Shown: positions 17,352-27,256, numbered from the stretch's first letter. The stretch is 64,000 nucleotides of DNA from Streptomyces lunaelactis (GCF_003054555.1 NZ_CP026304.1:7440001-7504000); one strand, 5' to 3'. Program-made: numbers and translations. The notes: a model not told the origin generated them from the letters alone.

Positions 17352-17831
17352 ATGTCCGGAATCGAGTACGTACGAGGGGACGCCACCGCGCCACAGGGCA
17401 AGGGCGTCAAGCTGATCGCGCATGTCTGCAACGACCTGGGCGGCTGGGGGAAGGGCTTCGTCCTCGCCCTGTCCCGTCGCTGGCCGGAGCCCGAGGCGGC
17501 CTACCGGCTCTGGCACCGCGAGCGGGCCGGCAATGACTTCGGACTGGGCGCCGTGCGGTCGGTACAGGTGGGGCCGTATCTGTGGGTGGCGAACATGGTG
17601 GGGCAGCGGGGGATGCGGACCGGCAGCAAGGGGGTTCCGGTGCGGTACGAGGCGATCGACGCGGCGCTTGCTTCCGTGGGCGACAAGGCGGTGGAGCTGG
17701 GGGCGTCCGTCCATATGCCGCGGATCGGGTGCGGGCTGGCAGGCGGGAAGTGGTCACGGATCGAGCCGCTGATCGTTGCGCGCCTGGTGGCCAGGGAGAT
17801 ACCCGTGACGGTGTACGACCACGACGGCTGA
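17352..17831 (+). CDS. Macro-domain protein (ADP-ribose-1''-phosphate phosphatase-like)
   Basis: A 159-residue single macro domain. The opening strand IEYVRGDAT, the ligand loop IAHVCNDLGGWGKGF with conserved Asn/Gly residues, and the second loop MPRIGCGLAGGKWSRIEPL correspond to the Poa1p-like subgroup, which hydrolyses ADP-ribose-1''-phosphate or removes ADP-ribose from proteins. It may deal with ADP-ribose species from RNA ligation or protein ADP-ribosylation; no partner gene is adjacent. Transcribed divergently from the MerR gene. Confidence 0.88.
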   Translation: MSGIEYVRGDATAPQGKGVKLIAHVCNDLGGWGKGFVLALSRRWPEPEAAYRLWHRERAGNDFGLGAVRSVQVGPYLWVANMVGQRGMRTGSKGVPVRYEAIDAALASVGDKAVELGASVHMPRIGCGLAGGKWSRIEPLIVARLVAREIPVTVYDHDG

Positions 17832-17870
17832 CCGCACGTCGGCGCACTCCCCCGGAGCACGCGTCGGCGG

Positions 17871-17921
17871 GCGTGCCCACCCTCGTGGGCGCGGTAGGCA
17901 GGGTAGGCACGGTGGGCACGC
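17871..17921. terminator. 11-bp inverted repeat enclosing 9-bp tandem repeats
   Basis: GCGTGCCCACC (17871-17881) and GGTGGGCACGC (17911-17921) pair perfectly across a 29-nt loop. The loop and right arm contain three near-identical 9-mers, GGTAGGCAG, GGTAGGCAC and GGTGGGCAC (17893-17919). It lies between convergent genes and is probably a shared terminator. Confidence 0.5.
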
Positions 17922-17931
17922 CCCGAGTGCG

Positions 17932-19044
17932 TCAGTACACGTTCACGCCGTACGCGGTGAGGGCTTCCTTCACCGGCTGGTGGATCGCCGAGCCGTTCGT
18001 GCCCGTGCAGCCGGAGCTGCCCGAGTGGATGCCCAGGGCCGTCGAGCCGGAGAAGTGCGCTCCGCCGCTGTCGCCGCCCGCAGAGCAGGCCGTCGTGCGG
18101 ACCATGTTGTAGACGGGGCCGTCGCTGTAGTTGACGGTGACGTTCACGGCCGTGACTCTGCCGTTGGTCACGTGCGTGGTCGAGCCGCTCTTCTTGAGGG
18201 CCTGGCCGACGATCGCGTCCGCCGCTGACGTGATGTCCTGGTAGCTGCCGTTGTAGAGGTTCACGTTCCCGGCCGGCCACGCGGTGCCCGTGTAGCGGAC
18301 GATGCCGTAGTCGTTGGTCGGGAAGCTGGTGCCCACGCGGGTTCCGATGGACGCGCCGCCGGACGTCGCGGACCAACTGGTTGCCTCGTTCGTGCAGTGG
18401 CCGGCCGTCACGAAGTAACGCACCGTGCCCTTCGCGACGTTGAACGCCGCCGAGCAGCGGAAGCCGCCGCCGTAGATCGCGTCTCCGCCGGCCACCTCCT
18501 TCTTGAAGACTCCGGGTACGCGCTTGATCCGCACGGCCTCGCCGAGGCCCGCGGCCACCCTCCTCAGCTGTCGCATGGAGCGCCCCGAGACCGATGTGTC
18601 GGCCTCGATGGAGACCTGGTTCGTCGCGGGGTCGATGCCCCACGACGTACCGGTGATCTTCGCGTCGGTCTCCAGGGTGCCCATGGCGGACCTGAGCCCT
18701 GCCGTGCTGCGCTTGACGATCTTCGCTCGGGTACCGGTGGCCCGTACCTCTTCGGCCGCGGTTTCATCGGTGACGGTGACGACCAACTCGCCGCTCTGGG
18801 CGTCGAGATAGGAGCCGGCGGTGCGGTCGTCGCCGAGCGTGTGCTCCAGCGACGAGTGCAGCGTGTACTGCGAGGCGGAGGCGGAGACACCCGGCGTGGG
18901 TTCGGCGGCGGGGGCCTCGGCGGACGGGTTGGCGGTGGGGCCGGCGGTGGGGTCGGCCGCGCCCGCCGGCGTCGATCCGAGGGCGACGGCCGGTAGGGCA
19001 ATGAGGACGGAAAGGCAGATGCGCGCGCGGAGCGTGCGTCTCAT
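17932..19044 (-). CDS. Secreted S1-family serine protease (streptogrisin/alpha-lytic type) with pro-domain
   Basis: A 370-residue preproprotein. Residues 1-~29 are a Sec signal; an Ala/Pro-rich linker and an alpha-lytic-protease pro-domain follow, and the mature enzyme begins near AGGDAIYGGGF (about 185). The catalytic triad is visible: His in FVTAGHCT (about 214), Asp in NDYGIVRY (about 245) and Ser 326 in SAGGDSGGAHF. Paired cysteines (CSAAF/GHC, TACSAGG/SGC) match streptogrisin disulfides. It is a chymotrypsin-like secreted endopeptidase that needs its pro-region to fold. It is monocistronic, with ~170 non-coding bases upstream. Confidence 0.93.
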   Translation of the reverse strand: MRRTLRARICLSVLIALPAVALGSTPAGAADPTAGPTANPSAEAPAAEPTPGVSASASQYTLHSSLEHTLGDDRTAGSYLDAQSGELVVTVTDETAAEEVRATGTRAKIVKRSTAGLRSAMGTLETDAKITGTSWGIDPATNQVSIEADTSVSGRSMRQLRRVAAGLGEAVRIKRVPGVFKKEVAGGDAIYGGGFRCSAAFNVAKGTVRYFVTAGHCTNEATSWSATSGGASIGTRVGTSFPTNDYGIVRYTGTAWPAGNVNLYNGSYQDITSAADAIVGQALKKSGSTTHVTNGRVTAVNVTVNYSDGPVYNMVRTTACSAGGDSGGAHFSGSTALGIHSGSSGCTGTNGSAIHQPVKEALTAYGVNVY

Positions 19045-19177
19045 GGGGGGCTTCTCCTTCGTACGAGTCCACAGTGGGGGGATGTCGAGGAGCAGTTTGG
19101 ACTGGACCAGTCCGGAGTGCCGACCTCAATGTGACATGGCCCTGTCATGCACACAAGTGTGAAACCCGGAAGAGCCC

Positions 19178-19195
19178 CTGTGCGGCCCCGCACAG
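19178..19195. terminator. 8-bp hairpin after the cation-efflux gene
   Basis: CTGTGCGG-CC-CCGCACAG (19178-19195) is a perfect dyad located 18 bases past the stop codon (minus strand) of the CDF gene and upstream of the protease promoter. Confidence 0.5.
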
Positions 19196-19213
19196 CCCCA
19201 CTCGTGCAGAGGT

Positions 19214-20143
19214 TCAGGGATGGACCTGGACCGTCGCCGCGGTCAGCCGCCGGACCGCGTGCAGCAGGGCGTGCTCCGCGGCGAGGGCCACGGCATGTGC
19301 CTGAACCAGCGTCAGCGCCGGGTCGACGACGATCGAGGTCTCCGCGCGCAGCCCGTGACCGAGCCACCGCATGCGTACGTCCCCCACGGCCCGTACCCCC
19401 TCGACATGGGAGAGCGCGTGCTCGGCCTCGTCGACCAGCGCCGGATCGACCGCGTCCATCAGCCGGTGCCAGATCTCGCGCGCCGCGCCGCGCAGGACCA
19501 GCACGATCGCCCCCGCGATGGCGAGCCCGACCAGCGGATCGGCCCACCGCCAGCCGAGTGAAGCGCCACCCGCGCCCAGCAGTACGGCCAGTGAGGTGAA
19601 GCCGTCGGTACGGGCATGCAGCCCGTCGGCGACCAGCGCGGCCGAACCGATCCTTCTGCCCGTACGGATCCGCGCCCTGGCCACCCACTCGTTTCCGGCG
19701 AAGCCCACAAGACCGGCAGCCGCGACCGCGGGCAGATGACTGACCTCCTGCGGCTCCAGCAGCCGCCGCACCCCCTCGTACCCGGCGAAGACCGCGGACG
19801 CGGCGATCACCAGCACCACGAAGACGCCCGCCAGATCCTCCGCCCGCCCGAAGCCGTAGGTGTAGCGGCGGGTGGCCGCGCGCCTGCCGAGCACGAAGGC
19901 CAGGGCGAGTGGCAGCGCGGTCAGCGCGTCGGTGGCGTTGTGGACGGTGTCACCGAGCAGCGCCACCGAGCCCGAGGCGCTCGCGATCACCGCCTGGACG
20001 ACCGTGGTGACGGCGAGCACCGCGAAGGAGAACCACAACGTCCGCAGCCCCTGCGCCGAACCCTCCAGCGCGGCGTCGATGCGGTCGTGCGTGTGGTGAT
20101 GGTGGTGACCACGGACGTGCGAGTGCCCCGTCATGGTCACCAC
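19214..20143 (-). CDS. Cation diffusion facilitator family transporter
   Basis: A 309-residue CDF protein with a His-rich N-terminus (GHSHVRGHHHHHTHD) likely to handle metal, six predicted membrane helices, and the metal-site helices GDTVHNATDALTALPLAL (helix 2) and ADGLHARTDGFTSLAVL (helix 5), each with the HxxxD pair of zinc-type CDFs. A soluble ferredoxin-like domain ends the protein. It exports zinc or a similar divalent cation by proton antiport. The start may be the ATG at 20143 or the one three codons on (20134). Confidence 0.9.
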   Translation of the reverse strand: MVTMTGHSHVRGHHHHHTHDRIDAALEGSAQGLRTLWFSFAVLAVTTVVQAVIASASGSVALLGDTVHNATDALTALPLALAFVLGRRAATRRYTYGFGRAEDLAGVFVVLVIAASAVFAGYEGVRRLLEPQEVSHLPAVAAAGLVGFAGNEWVARARIRTGRRIGSAALVADGLHARTDGFTSLAVLLGAGGASLGWRWADPLVGLAIAGAIVLVLRGAAREIWHRLMDAVDPALVDEAEHALSHVEGVRAVGDVRMRWLGHGLRAETSIVVDPALTLVQAHAVALAAEHALLHAVRRLTAATVQVHP

Positions 20144-20218
20144 CGTGACACATCAAGTCCCTTGCGGCCACTGCCGAAATGCGGCCTCTGACCAGCTGCG
20201 AAAGGCTTGCGACTACGG

Positions 20219-21202
20219 TCAGCGCGCGATCACGGGGTAGTGGTCGGAGAGGTTGGTGTACGTGTAGGCCGTGCCCCAGCTGGAGACCGTCCAGGGCGCG
20301 GTCTGCTCCTTGATCACTTCATTGGTCCAGCCGGCGGGCCTGGCGTGCCCGGCGCGGTGCAGTACGTAGTCGAGGTCCTCGCGCGGGTCGTCCGGGTAGC
20401 GGTCCGCGGCGATCGAGTTCTGCTCGGTGTCGAAGGAGTACGGGTGTCCGGTGCGGGCGTCCGCACCCGCGAGCCCGGCGTCGGCGAGCATCGTGTTGTA
20501 CTCGGCCGTGCGCGAGTCGACATTGAAGTCACCCGCGACCAGGACCTGTTCGGACGCGGGGATGTTCTTGCCGTCGAGGAAGGCGTCGATCGCCTTGAAC
20601 TGCAGGCTGCGCATCTGAGCCGCCTCGCCGGCGTCGCAGCCGGGGTCGGTCGACTGCGCGTGCGTGCCCACGACATGGACCTTCGTGCCGTTCACATTCA
20701 GCACGACGTAGACGAAGCCCTTGTTGGACCACCAGTCCGCCCCGCAGGCGTCCTTGTAGACGTACTGCTCCTTGCGGACAATCGGCCACTTGCTGAGGAC
20801 GGCAGCGCCGCCGTCCTCCGGCGTGGTCGCCGAGTACGCACCACCGGTCGCGTCCCAGCCGGTCTTGCTCCGTCCCATCACCGGCGTCTGGTACGGGTAC
20901 TGGGCGGCGGCGTTCCGCTTCAGCGCGTCCGACGAGGAGTTGTCGAAGGCCTCCTGGACCACGACGACGTCGTTGCCCTGGAAGAAGGGCGCCGCCGGTA
21001 TGGCCGCTGCCCGGTGGTCCTGGCCCCAGTTGGGGTACAGCGTCTTGCTGAACAGGAACGCGTTGTACGTCAGCACCTTCAGTCGCGGCGTCGCGTCCGC
21101 CTCGGCCGCGGTGGCCGCGGGAGCGGTCCCGGCGAGCACGACGGCGGCGAGAGCGGTGGACAGGGCTGCGCCAGGGATACGGCGGAGCGCGGAATGCGGC
21201 AC
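20219..21202 (-). CDS. Secreted sphingomyelinase-C-like phosphodiesterase
   Basis: A 327-residue exported member of the endonuclease/exonuclease/phosphatase superfamily. After a signal peptide ending near ATAAEA come LKVLTYNAFLF (metal-site Asn), VVVVQEAFDN (Glu), GTHAQS, LVAGDFNVDS (Asp/Asn), REDLDYVL and the terminal LSDHYPVIAR (Asp-His). Length and the YNAFL opening fit bacterial neutral sphingomyelinases, which release phosphocholine; another phospholipid or phosphodiester is possible. The start is GTG 21202 with GGGAG upstream; the ATG at 21250 is in the untranslated leader. Confidence 0.85.
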   Translation of the reverse strand: MPHSALRRIPGAALSTALAAVVLAGTAPAATAAEADATPRLKVLTYNAFLFSKTLYPNWGQDHRAAAIPAAPFFQGNDVVVVQEAFDNSSSDALKRNAAAQYPYQTPVMGRSKTGWDATGGAYSATTPEDGGAAVLSKWPIVRKEQYVYKDACGADWWSNKGFVYVVLNVNGTKVHVVGTHAQSTDPGCDAGEAAQMRSLQFKAIDAFLDGKNIPASEQVLVAGDFNVDSRTAEYNTMLADAGLAGADARTGHPYSFDTEQNSIAADRYPDDPREDLDYVLHRAGHARPAGWTNEVIKEQTAPWTVSSWGTAYTYTNLSDHYPVIAR

Positions 21203-21440
21203 AAGAACTCCCGAATCTTGGTGGGGGGTACGACCGGCGCCGCACATCAAATCAGCCAGAGTTACTTCTTGGTAATGACCAGGTGCCTACTTTCTTTCGG
21301 GAGGCGCACGATCACACCAACTCCTTTGAACCTGTGCGATTCTTCGCAGCGGCCGCGGTACCGGAAGATCCGTCACGGCCCGTGCTCCCGCCCCGCGCCG
21401 GAGAGCGAAAGTTACACTTCAGGAGACGGCAGGAGCGCAT

Positions 21441-22316
21441 ATGACCAGGGCCGCGGCAGCACCCGTACCGCTCCCGCCGGGCGGAGTGCTGTGGACCGTC
21501 GCCGGCGACATACGAGCGCTGCTGATGCTGCCCGCCGCCCTCACCCTGCAGGTCGCCCACCCCGCCGTGGGCGCCGGCGTCGACGAGCACTCCGTCTTCC
21601 GCACCGACCCCTGGGGCCGCGGGGAGCGCTCTCTGCGCTCGGTCCAGCTGTGGGTGTACGGGGGCGAGGAGGCGGCCGATGAGGGCCGCAGACTCCGGGA
21701 GCTCCACAAGACCATCAAGGGCACCGACGCCCACGGCCGCCCGTACCACGCGCTCAACCCCGCCTACTACTCCTGGGTCCACGCCACCGGCTTCCCCTGC
21801 TACCAGCACGCGCTGCGCTATCTGGCCCGCCCGCTCACCGGGGCGCAGGAACGGCAGCTGTACGCCGAGTGGCTCCAGGTCGGCCGGATCCTCGGCATCA
21901 ACGACCGGGACATGCCCCAGACGATCGAGGAGTTCTGGCCGTACTTCCGCAAGAGGCTTGCCGACGAGATCGAAATGACCCTCGTCGTACGCGAACTGAT
22001 CGCCACCGACCAGCCGGTGCCGCCGCCCGACCGCGGACCGACGGCCGTGCGACTGCTGCTCAGGCTGCTGTGGCCGATCCTGCTGCCTCCGCTCGCCCGC
22101 ATCCGGCGCTTCGTGACCATCGGGCTGATGCCGCCCGACGCGCGCGAGGCGATCGGTCTCGAGTGGACGGACGAGCAGGAGCGGCGGCTGCGCTCGGTCG
22201 CCCGGGTCGTACGAGCCGTGGTTCCCGTACTTCCCGAGCGACTGCGGTACCTCCCGCTCGCGCGCGAGGCGCGGCGGGCCGCCCGGCTCAGCCGGTCAGC
22301 CCGCCCCGTGCGATGA
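21441..22316 (+). CDS. MpaB/latex-clearing-protein-like oxygenase (DUF2236)
   Basis: A 291-residue helical protein of the DUF2236 group that includes fungal MpaB and rubber oxygenase Lcp, b-type haem enzymes. Typical parts are [24 protein letters not shown] near the N-terminus (His as candidate haem ligand), [10 protein letters not shown], and the [20 protein letters not shown] segment. The ATG at 21441 has CAGGAG five bases before it. Its 3' end overlaps the end of the convergent beta-glucosidase gene by 29 bases. The substrate is unknown. Confidence 0.82.
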   Translation: MTRAAAAPVPLPPGGVLWTVAGDIRALLMLPAALTLQVAHPAVGAGVDEHSVFRTDPWGRGERSLRSVQLWVYGGEEAADEGRRLRELHKTIKGTDAHGRPYHALNPAYYSWVHATGFPCYQHALRYLARPLTGAQERQLYAEWLQVGRILGINDRDMPQTIEEFWPYFRKRLADEIEMTLVVRELIATDQPVPPPDRGPTAVRLLLRLLWPILLPPLARIRRFVTIGLMPPDAREAIGLEWTDEQERRLRSVARVVRAVVPVLPERLRYLPLAREARRAARLSRSARPVR

Positions 22317-23688
22317 CGTCCGCGTACCAGCGCGCGCTGTCCTTGAACGTACGGCGCTGGGTCGCGAAGTCGACATGGACGATGCCGAACCGCTTGCTGT
22401 AGCCGTACGCCCACTCGAAGTTGTCGAGCAGCGACCAGAGGAAGTAGCCGCGTACGTCCGCGCCGTCCCCGATCGCCCGGTGCACGGCCGCGAGATGGGC
22501 CTGCAGATACGCCACCCGCTCCGGGTCGTGGACCTCTCCGGACGGGTCGGCGTAGTCGTCGTACGCGGCCCCGTTCTCGGTGATGACCAGCGGCACGCCG
22601 GGCAGGTCGTCGCGCAGCCGGGTCAGCAGCTCGTACAGCCCGTCGGCGTCGACCGGCCAGTCCATCGCGGTACGCGGGCCGGGCGCCGGCAGGAAGCGGA
22701 CATGCTCCTCCGCACCGGCCCACGGCGACGGCGAGTCCGACGAGCCCGCCGCGACGACGGTGGGGGAGTAGTAGTTGATGCCCAGCGAGTCGATCGGCGT
22801 GGAGGTGACCTCCAGATCGCCGTCCCGGACGAAGGACCAGTCGGTGACGGCGGCCGTGTCACGGACCAGGTCCTCCGGCAGGCGGCCGTGGAAGACGGGG
22901 TCGAGGAAGATCCGGTTCCCGACGGCGTCGATCCGGCGCGCAGCGTCCCGGTCGGCCGCGGATTCCGTGAGCGGCCGCACGGCATGCAGATTGAGGGTCA
23001 GCGAGATCTCGGACGTCGAGGGCAGCGCCGTGTGCAGCAGCTGCGCGGCCCACCCGTGCGCCAGATTGAAGTGGTGCGCGGCACGCAGGGAGGCACTCGC
23101 GCTGGTGCGCCCAGGGGCGTGCACGCCGGAGCCGTAGCCGAGAAACGCCGCGCACCACGGCTCGTTGAGGGTGGTCCAGGTCCGCACCCGGTCGCCGAGT
23201 GCGTCGGCCATGATCCCGGCGTAGTCGCCGAAACGCTGGGCGGTCTCGCGCTGCGGCCAGCCGCCGGCGTCCTCCAGCTCCTGCGGGAGATCCCAGTGGT
23301 AGAGCGTGGCCACCGGACGGATGCCCGCATCGAGGAGCGCGTCGGTGAGCCGGCGGTAGAAGTCCAGGCCCTTCTGCACGCCGGGACCGCGCCCGGTCGG
23401 CTGCACCCGCGGCCAGGAGACCGAGAACCGGTAGTCGGTGACGCCGAGCTGCTTCATCAGCGCGACGTCCTCGCGCATCCGGTGGTAGTGGTCGGCGGCG
23501 ATGTCGCCGGTGTCACCGTTGCGAACTCTGCCGGGCTCACGGCTGAAGGTGTCCCAGATGGACGGAGTACGGCCGTCCTCCGCGGCTGCGCCCTCGATCT
23601 GGTACGCGGCGGTGGCGGTGCCCCAGCGGAATCCGGGCGGGAACCGGAGCTCCGTCGTCGTCTCGGGGCGTGCGTCGACAGCGGTCAT
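22288..23688 (-). CDS. GH1 beta-glucosidase
   Basis: A 466-residue cytosolic family-1 glycosidase without a signal peptide. The acid/base is in TLNEPWC (Glu about 176) and the nucleophile in VITENGAAY (about 371); [16 protein letters not shown] and the terminal [20 protein letters not shown] are family hallmarks. It hydrolyses beta-linked gluco-oligosaccharides brought in by the adjacent importer to glucose. The order importer-permease-permease-GH1 equals cebEFG-bglC of Streptomyces, but the divergent GH81 laminarinase suggests beta-1,3-glucan oligomers here. Last gene of the minus-strand operon. Confidence 0.93.
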   Translation of the reverse strand: MTAVDARPETTTELRFPPGFRWGTATAAYQIEGAAAEDGRTPSIWDTFSREPGRVRNGDTGDIAADHYHRMREDVALMKQLGVTDYRFSVSWPRVQPTGRGPGVQKGLDFYRRLTDALLDAGIRPVATLYHWDLPQELEDAGGWPQRETAQRFGDYAGIMADALGDRVRTWTTLNEPWCAAFLGYGSGVHAPGRTSASASLRAAHHFNLAHGWAAQLLHTALPSTSEISLTLNLHAVRPLTESAADRDAARRIDAVGNRIFLDPVFHGRLPEDLVRDTAAVTDWSFVRDGDLEVTSTPIDSLGINYYSPTVVAAGSSDSPSPWAGAEEHVRFLPAPGPRTAMDWPVDADGLYELLTRLRDDLPGVPLVITENGAAYDDYADPSGEVHDPERVAYLQAHLAAVHRAIGDGADVRGYFLWSLLDNFEWAYGYSKRFGIVHVDFATQRRTFKDSARWYADVIARGGLTG

Positions 23689-23736
23689 GAGGTGGGACTC
23701 CCAGGAGATAGAGACGGAGCGGTGGGCGGGACGGGA

Positions 23737-24642
23737 TCAGCCCTTGACGGCGCCCTGCATGATGCCGCCGACGATCTGGCGGCCGAGCAGTCCGAAGACG
23801 AGCAGCACCGGGAGCGTGCCGAGCAGCGTGCCCGCCATGATCACGGACTGGTCGTGGACATAGCCGCCGCCCAGCTGGCGCAGCGCGACCTGCACGGTCG
23901 GCTCCTGCGAGGACAGCGCGACGATCGGCCAGAAGAAGTCGTTCCACGCGGCCATGAAGGTCAGCATCCCGAGCACGGCCATACCGGGCCGGGCGATGGG
24001 CACCACGATCGACCAGAAGATCCGGGCGGTGGACGCGCCGTCGACCCGGGCCGCCTCGATCAGCTCGTCGGGCAGCGACTGCACCAGGTACTGCCGCATG
24101 AAGAACACCCCGAAGGCGGAGACCAGACCGGGCAGGATCACGGCCTGCAGCTGGTTCACCCACTGCAGCTCCGCGATCAGCATGAAGAGCGGGATCACCC
24201 CGAGCTGCGGCGGGATCATCATCGTGCCCACGGTGATCGCCAGCAGGGCGCCACGGCCGCGGAACCGCAGCTTGGCGAAGGCGAACCCGGCGAGCGTGCA
24301 GCACAGCACCGTGCCGACGGTGATCGAACCGGAGACGATGAAGGAGTTGAGGAGGGCCTTGCCGATATCGGCCTCCTCCATCACCGCCTCGAAGTTGCGG
24401 AAGAGATTCGAGCCGGGCAGCAGCGTGGGCGGCACCTTCGCCAGATCCGCGTTGGAGCGGCTGGCGGCGACGATCGTCCAGTAGAACGGGAACGCCGAGA
24501 TGAGAACGGCGAAGATCAGGATCGCGTACGCGAGCTTGCCACCCTGCATCGTGCGGCCGGCCCGGCTCTTCCTCCGCCCGGCGGGCCGGGGTCGTGTGCC
24601 CGTGGCGGGCGGCTTCGTCGGCGGAGCGGCGAGCGCGGTCAT
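23737..24642 (-). CDS. Carbohydrate ABC transporter permease (CebG-like)
   Basis: A 301-residue MalG-type permease: Arg/Pro-rich cytosolic N-terminus, six membrane helices, and the EAA loop EAARVDGASTARIFWSIVVPIARP that contacts the ATPase. Its start overlaps the end of the partner permease by 4 bases (24639-24642), showing translational coupling. No ATPase gene is in the cluster, as usual for Streptomyces sugar importers that share MsiK. Confidence 0.92.
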   Translation of the reverse strand: MTALAAPPTKPPATGTRPRPAGRRKSRAGRTMQGGKLAYAILIFAVLISAFPFYWTIVAASRSNADLAKVPPTLLPGSNLFRNFEAVMEEADIGKALLNSFIVSGSITVGTVLCCTLAGFAFAKLRFRGRGALLAITVGTMMIPPQLGVIPLFMLIAELQWVNQLQAVILPGLVSAFGVFFMRQYLVQSLPDELIEAARVDGASTARIFWSIVVPIARPGMAVLGMLTFMAAWNDFFWPIVALSSQEPTVQVALRQLGGGYVHDQSVIMAGTLLGTLPVLLVFGLLGRQIVGGIMQGAVKG

Positions 24643-25583
24643 CGGCCGGCCTCCTTACGGGAACGGCGGTGCGCGATCAGGGCGTTGACCCCGACCAGCA
24701 CCAGGATCAGCAGGAACATCACCCAGGCGATGGCGGCGGCCCGGCCCAGATGGAAGAAGCCCCAGCCCTGCTCGTACATATAGAGACCGAGCGTCTGGTA
24801 CTGGTGTGAGATGCCGCCGGAGATGGAGCCCTCGAAGAGCAGCGGCTCACCGAAGAGCTGAGTGGCGCCGATGGTCGACACGACGACGGTGAACAGGATC
24901 GTGGGCCGCAGCCCCGGCAGCGTGACATGGACGAACTGCCGCCAGCGCGAGGCCCCGTCCATCTCGGCGGCCTCGTACAGCTCACTCGGGATCGACTGCA
25001 TGCCCGCCAGATAGATCAGCGCGTTGTAGCCGGTCCAGCGCCAGATGACGATGGTCGAGACGGCGATCTGTGAGGAGACCGTACCGGCCTGCCAGTCCAC
25101 TGGACCGAAACCGACCAGCCCCAGCACATAGTTGATCAGCCCGAAGTCGCGGCCGAAGAGCTGCGCGAAGACCAGCGTGGCCGCGGCGACCGAGGTCGCG
25201 TACGGCAGCAGCATCGCCGTACGCAGGAAAGTCCGGCCGCGCAGCCGGTAGTTGAGCAGATGGGCCAGGCCCAGCGCCATGACCAGCTGCGGGACGGTGG
25301 ACAGCACCCCGATGGTGAAGGTGTTGCGCAGTGCGGTCCAAAAGATCTCGTCGCCGAAGAGCGCGGTGTAGTTGCCGAAGCCGCGCCACTGCATCTCGCC
25401 GGGCGTCTGGAGCTCGACCCGGTAGAGCGAGACGAAGGCCGTGTAGATCAGTGGGAAGAGCCCGAAGGCGGCGAACAGGGTGAAGAACGGGGCGATATAG
25501 GCGTACGGCGAAAGCGTGCGCCAGGTGCGGTGCGCGACCGAGGGCCGGGGGGAGACCGGCTTCGCGCTGGCGGTCAGGGTCAC
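24639..25583 (-). CDS. Carbohydrate ABC transporter permease (CebF-like)
   Basis: A 314-residue MalF-type permease with six predicted helices and the EAA motif EAAEMDGASRWRQFVHVTLPGLRP. It forms the heterodimeric membrane channel with the following permease and receives substrate from the lipoprotein encoded upstream. The gap to that gene is 116 bases, leaving room for a weak hairpin that could lower permease output relative to binding protein. Confidence 0.92.
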   Translation of the reverse strand: MTLTASAKPVSPRPSVAHRTWRTLSPYAYIAPFFTLFAAFGLFPLIYTAFVSLYRVELQTPGEMQWRGFGNYTALFGDEIFWTALRNTFTIGVLSTVPQLVMALGLAHLLNYRLRGRTFLRTAMLLPYATSVAAATLVFAQLFGRDFGLINYVLGLVGFGPVDWQAGTVSSQIAVSTIVIWRWTGYNALIYLAGMQSIPSELYEAAEMDGASRWRQFVHVTLPGLRPTILFTVVVSTIGATQLFGEPLLFEGSISGGISHQYQTLGLYMYEQGWGFFHLGRAAAIAWVMFLLILVLVGVNALIAHRRSRKEAGR

Positions 25584-25699
25584 GGTGCGGCCCTTCGAAG
25601 AGTTCGAGGAGTCGGTAACGGGGCTGTGGAAGCCTTCAGGCCGGTCCGGCCGGGAATCAGGACCGGCCTGAAGGAGCTACGCGGGTGCCGGGCCCTCGG

Positions 25700-27004
25700 T
25701 CAGCCGGTCGCGTTCTGCACGTTCTTCTTCGCCGTCGACCACGCCTTGTCGGGCGAAGTGCCCTTGCGCTCCACCTCGCTCAGCGCGTTGGTGATCTGGT
25801 CGGCGACGTTCTTGTCGTGGACCCCAAGAACCTGCACCGGCGCCGCCTTGGCCGCGTCACCGAAGATCTGGCCGATCGGCGCGTCCGAGAAGTACGGGTC
25901 CTTGGCGGTCGCCACCTTCTCGATCGCGCCGGTCGACGAGGGGAAGTTGCCCTGTTTGGTGAAGAGCTTGGCCTGCTGCTCGGGGGCGGTGAGCCACTGG
26001 ATCAGCTCGTACGCCTCCTTCTTGTGCTTGGCCGCCTTGGGGATCGAGAGATACGAGCCGCCCCAGTTCCCGGCTCCCGCGGGCAGCTTGGCGATGTCCC
26101 ACTTGCCCTTGCCGGCGTCGCCGGCCTGGCCCTTGATGTATCCGAGCATCCAGGCGGGGCAGGGCATGGTCGCGAAGGAGCCGGCCGAGAACGCCTGGTT
26201 CCACTGCGGTGACCACTGGTCGAGCTTGGCGCTCAGGCCCGCCTTCGCCGCCTCGGTGGAGGCGTCCCAGGCGGCCTTGACCGCCGGGTTGTTCTCGTAG
26301 ATCAGCTTCCCGGAGGCGTCGTAGTACCGCTCCTTCTCCTGGCCGATCATGATCGTGTAGAGGCTGCCCACACTGTCCAGCCAGGCGCTCTTGCCGGGGG
26401 TCTTCTCCTTGAACTCCTTGCCGAGTGCGAGATAGCCGTCCCAGGTGGACCACTTCGTCGCCAGCTCGGCGCGGTCGGTGGGCAGACCGGCCTCTTTGAA
26501 GAGGTCGCTGCGGTAGCACATCGCCTCCGGGCCGACGTCCGTGCCGAGCCCCAGGACCTGGCCGTCCTTGCCGGTCGCCGCCGACCACTTGGCCTCGGCG
26601 AACTGGTCCTTGAGCTTGTCGGCGCCGTACTTCTTCAGGTCCTCGAACTTGTCGGTCTGCTGCTGGGTGACCGCCGCGATCCGGCCCACCTCGATGCCCT
26701 GCACATCGGCGAGTCCGCCACCGCCGGCAAGCCGCGTCTGCAGCGACTTCCAGTAGTCCTGCTCGTCCTCGGTGTCGGTCTGCTTGATCCTGACGTTCGG
26801 GTGGAGCTTCTCGTACTCCGCGTAGAGCCCGGCCTCCTTGTAGCCGAAGGACCCGAAGAGGTCCACGGTGAGCGTGACCTTGCCGCCCGCACTGTCGGAG
26901 GCGCCGTCCGACGATCCGGATCCACAGGCGGCGAGCAGTGCCCCCGCGAGCGCGACCGCACCCAGGCGGACCGCGGCTCTCTTGGCGGCTCGGGCGTTGG
27001 GCAT
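25700..27004 (-). CDS. Sugar-binding lipoprotein of ABC importer (CebE-like)
   Basis: A 434-residue family-1 extracellular solute-binding protein. A lipoprotein signal with lipobox LAACGSG places the mature Cys at about residue 27, followed by a Ser/Gly linker and the two-lobed binding fold (VTLTVDLFGSFGYKEAGLYAEYEK at the start of lobe 1). It captures oligosaccharides at the membrane surface. An operator TGAGAGCGCTCTCA sits 40-53 bases upstream, so expression should be repressed by the LacI protein at 30044 until inducer is present. Confidence 0.92.
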   Translation of the reverse strand: MPNARAAKRAAVRLGAVALAGALLAACGSGSSDGASDSAGGKVTLTVDLFGSFGYKEAGLYAEYEKLHPNVRIKQTDTEDEQDYWKSLQTRLAGGGGLADVQGIEVGRIAAVTQQQTDKFEDLKKYGADKLKDQFAEAKWSAATGKDGQVLGLGTDVGPEAMCYRSDLFKEAGLPTDRAELATKWSTWDGYLALGKEFKEKTPGKSAWLDSVGSLYTIMIGQEKERYYDASGKLIYENNPAVKAAWDASTEAAKAGLSAKLDQWSPQWNQAFSAGSFATMPCPAWMLGYIKGQAGDAGKGKWDIAKLPAGAGNWGGSYLSIPKAAKHKKEAYELIQWLTAPEQQAKLFTKQGNFPSSTGAIEKVATAKDPYFSDAPIGQIFGDAAKAAPVQVLGVHDKNVADQITNALSEVERKGTSPDKAWSTAKKNVQNATG

Positions 27005-27043
27005 GGGAAGCCTCCCTTGGCTTCGGGGTGGAGCGAGAGTGCC

Positions 27044-27057
27044 TGAGAGCGCTCTCA
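27044..27057. promoter_or_regulatory. LacI-family operator O1 (perfect palindrome)
   Basis: TGAGAGCGCTCTCA is a perfect 14-bp palindrome 40 bases upstream of the binding-protein gene. It differs from the known CebR box (TGGGAGCGCTCCCA) by one symmetric change, which fits a CebR-like regulator. Confidence 0.85.
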
Positions 27058-27157
27058 GAACTTGCGTCTGGAGCGTGCCCCGGAGGTCATCGCCCCGTCA
27101 AGACTCGAAGACGTAACGGCTTGGACTCGCAGCCAACTACCGTCTGTGTCCCATCTA

Positions 27158-27210
27158 TTGACACTTCTGTTTCAGGAGTTTTACGTTCCTGGCATCTGAG
27201 AGCGCTCTCG
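27158..27210 (+). promoter_or_regulatory. GH81 promoter with LacI-family operator O2
   Basis: TTGACA (27158-27163), an 18-nt spacer and TACGTT (27182-27187) form a plausible promoter. TGAGAGCGCTCTCG (27197-27210), one base off the perfect palindrome at 27044, lies across the expected transcription start and should block initiation when bound. Confidence 0.75.
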
Positions 27211-27256
27211 GATGCTCCCGGATGCCCCTTCCCGTCATGACTTCGAGGTGCTGTCC

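Noticed and set aside
22375..24783. 802-codon plus-strand open frame across the GH1 and permease genes
   Set aside because: Low-complexity His/Arg/Asp/Gly product typical of antisense frames; the minus-strand genes are well supported.
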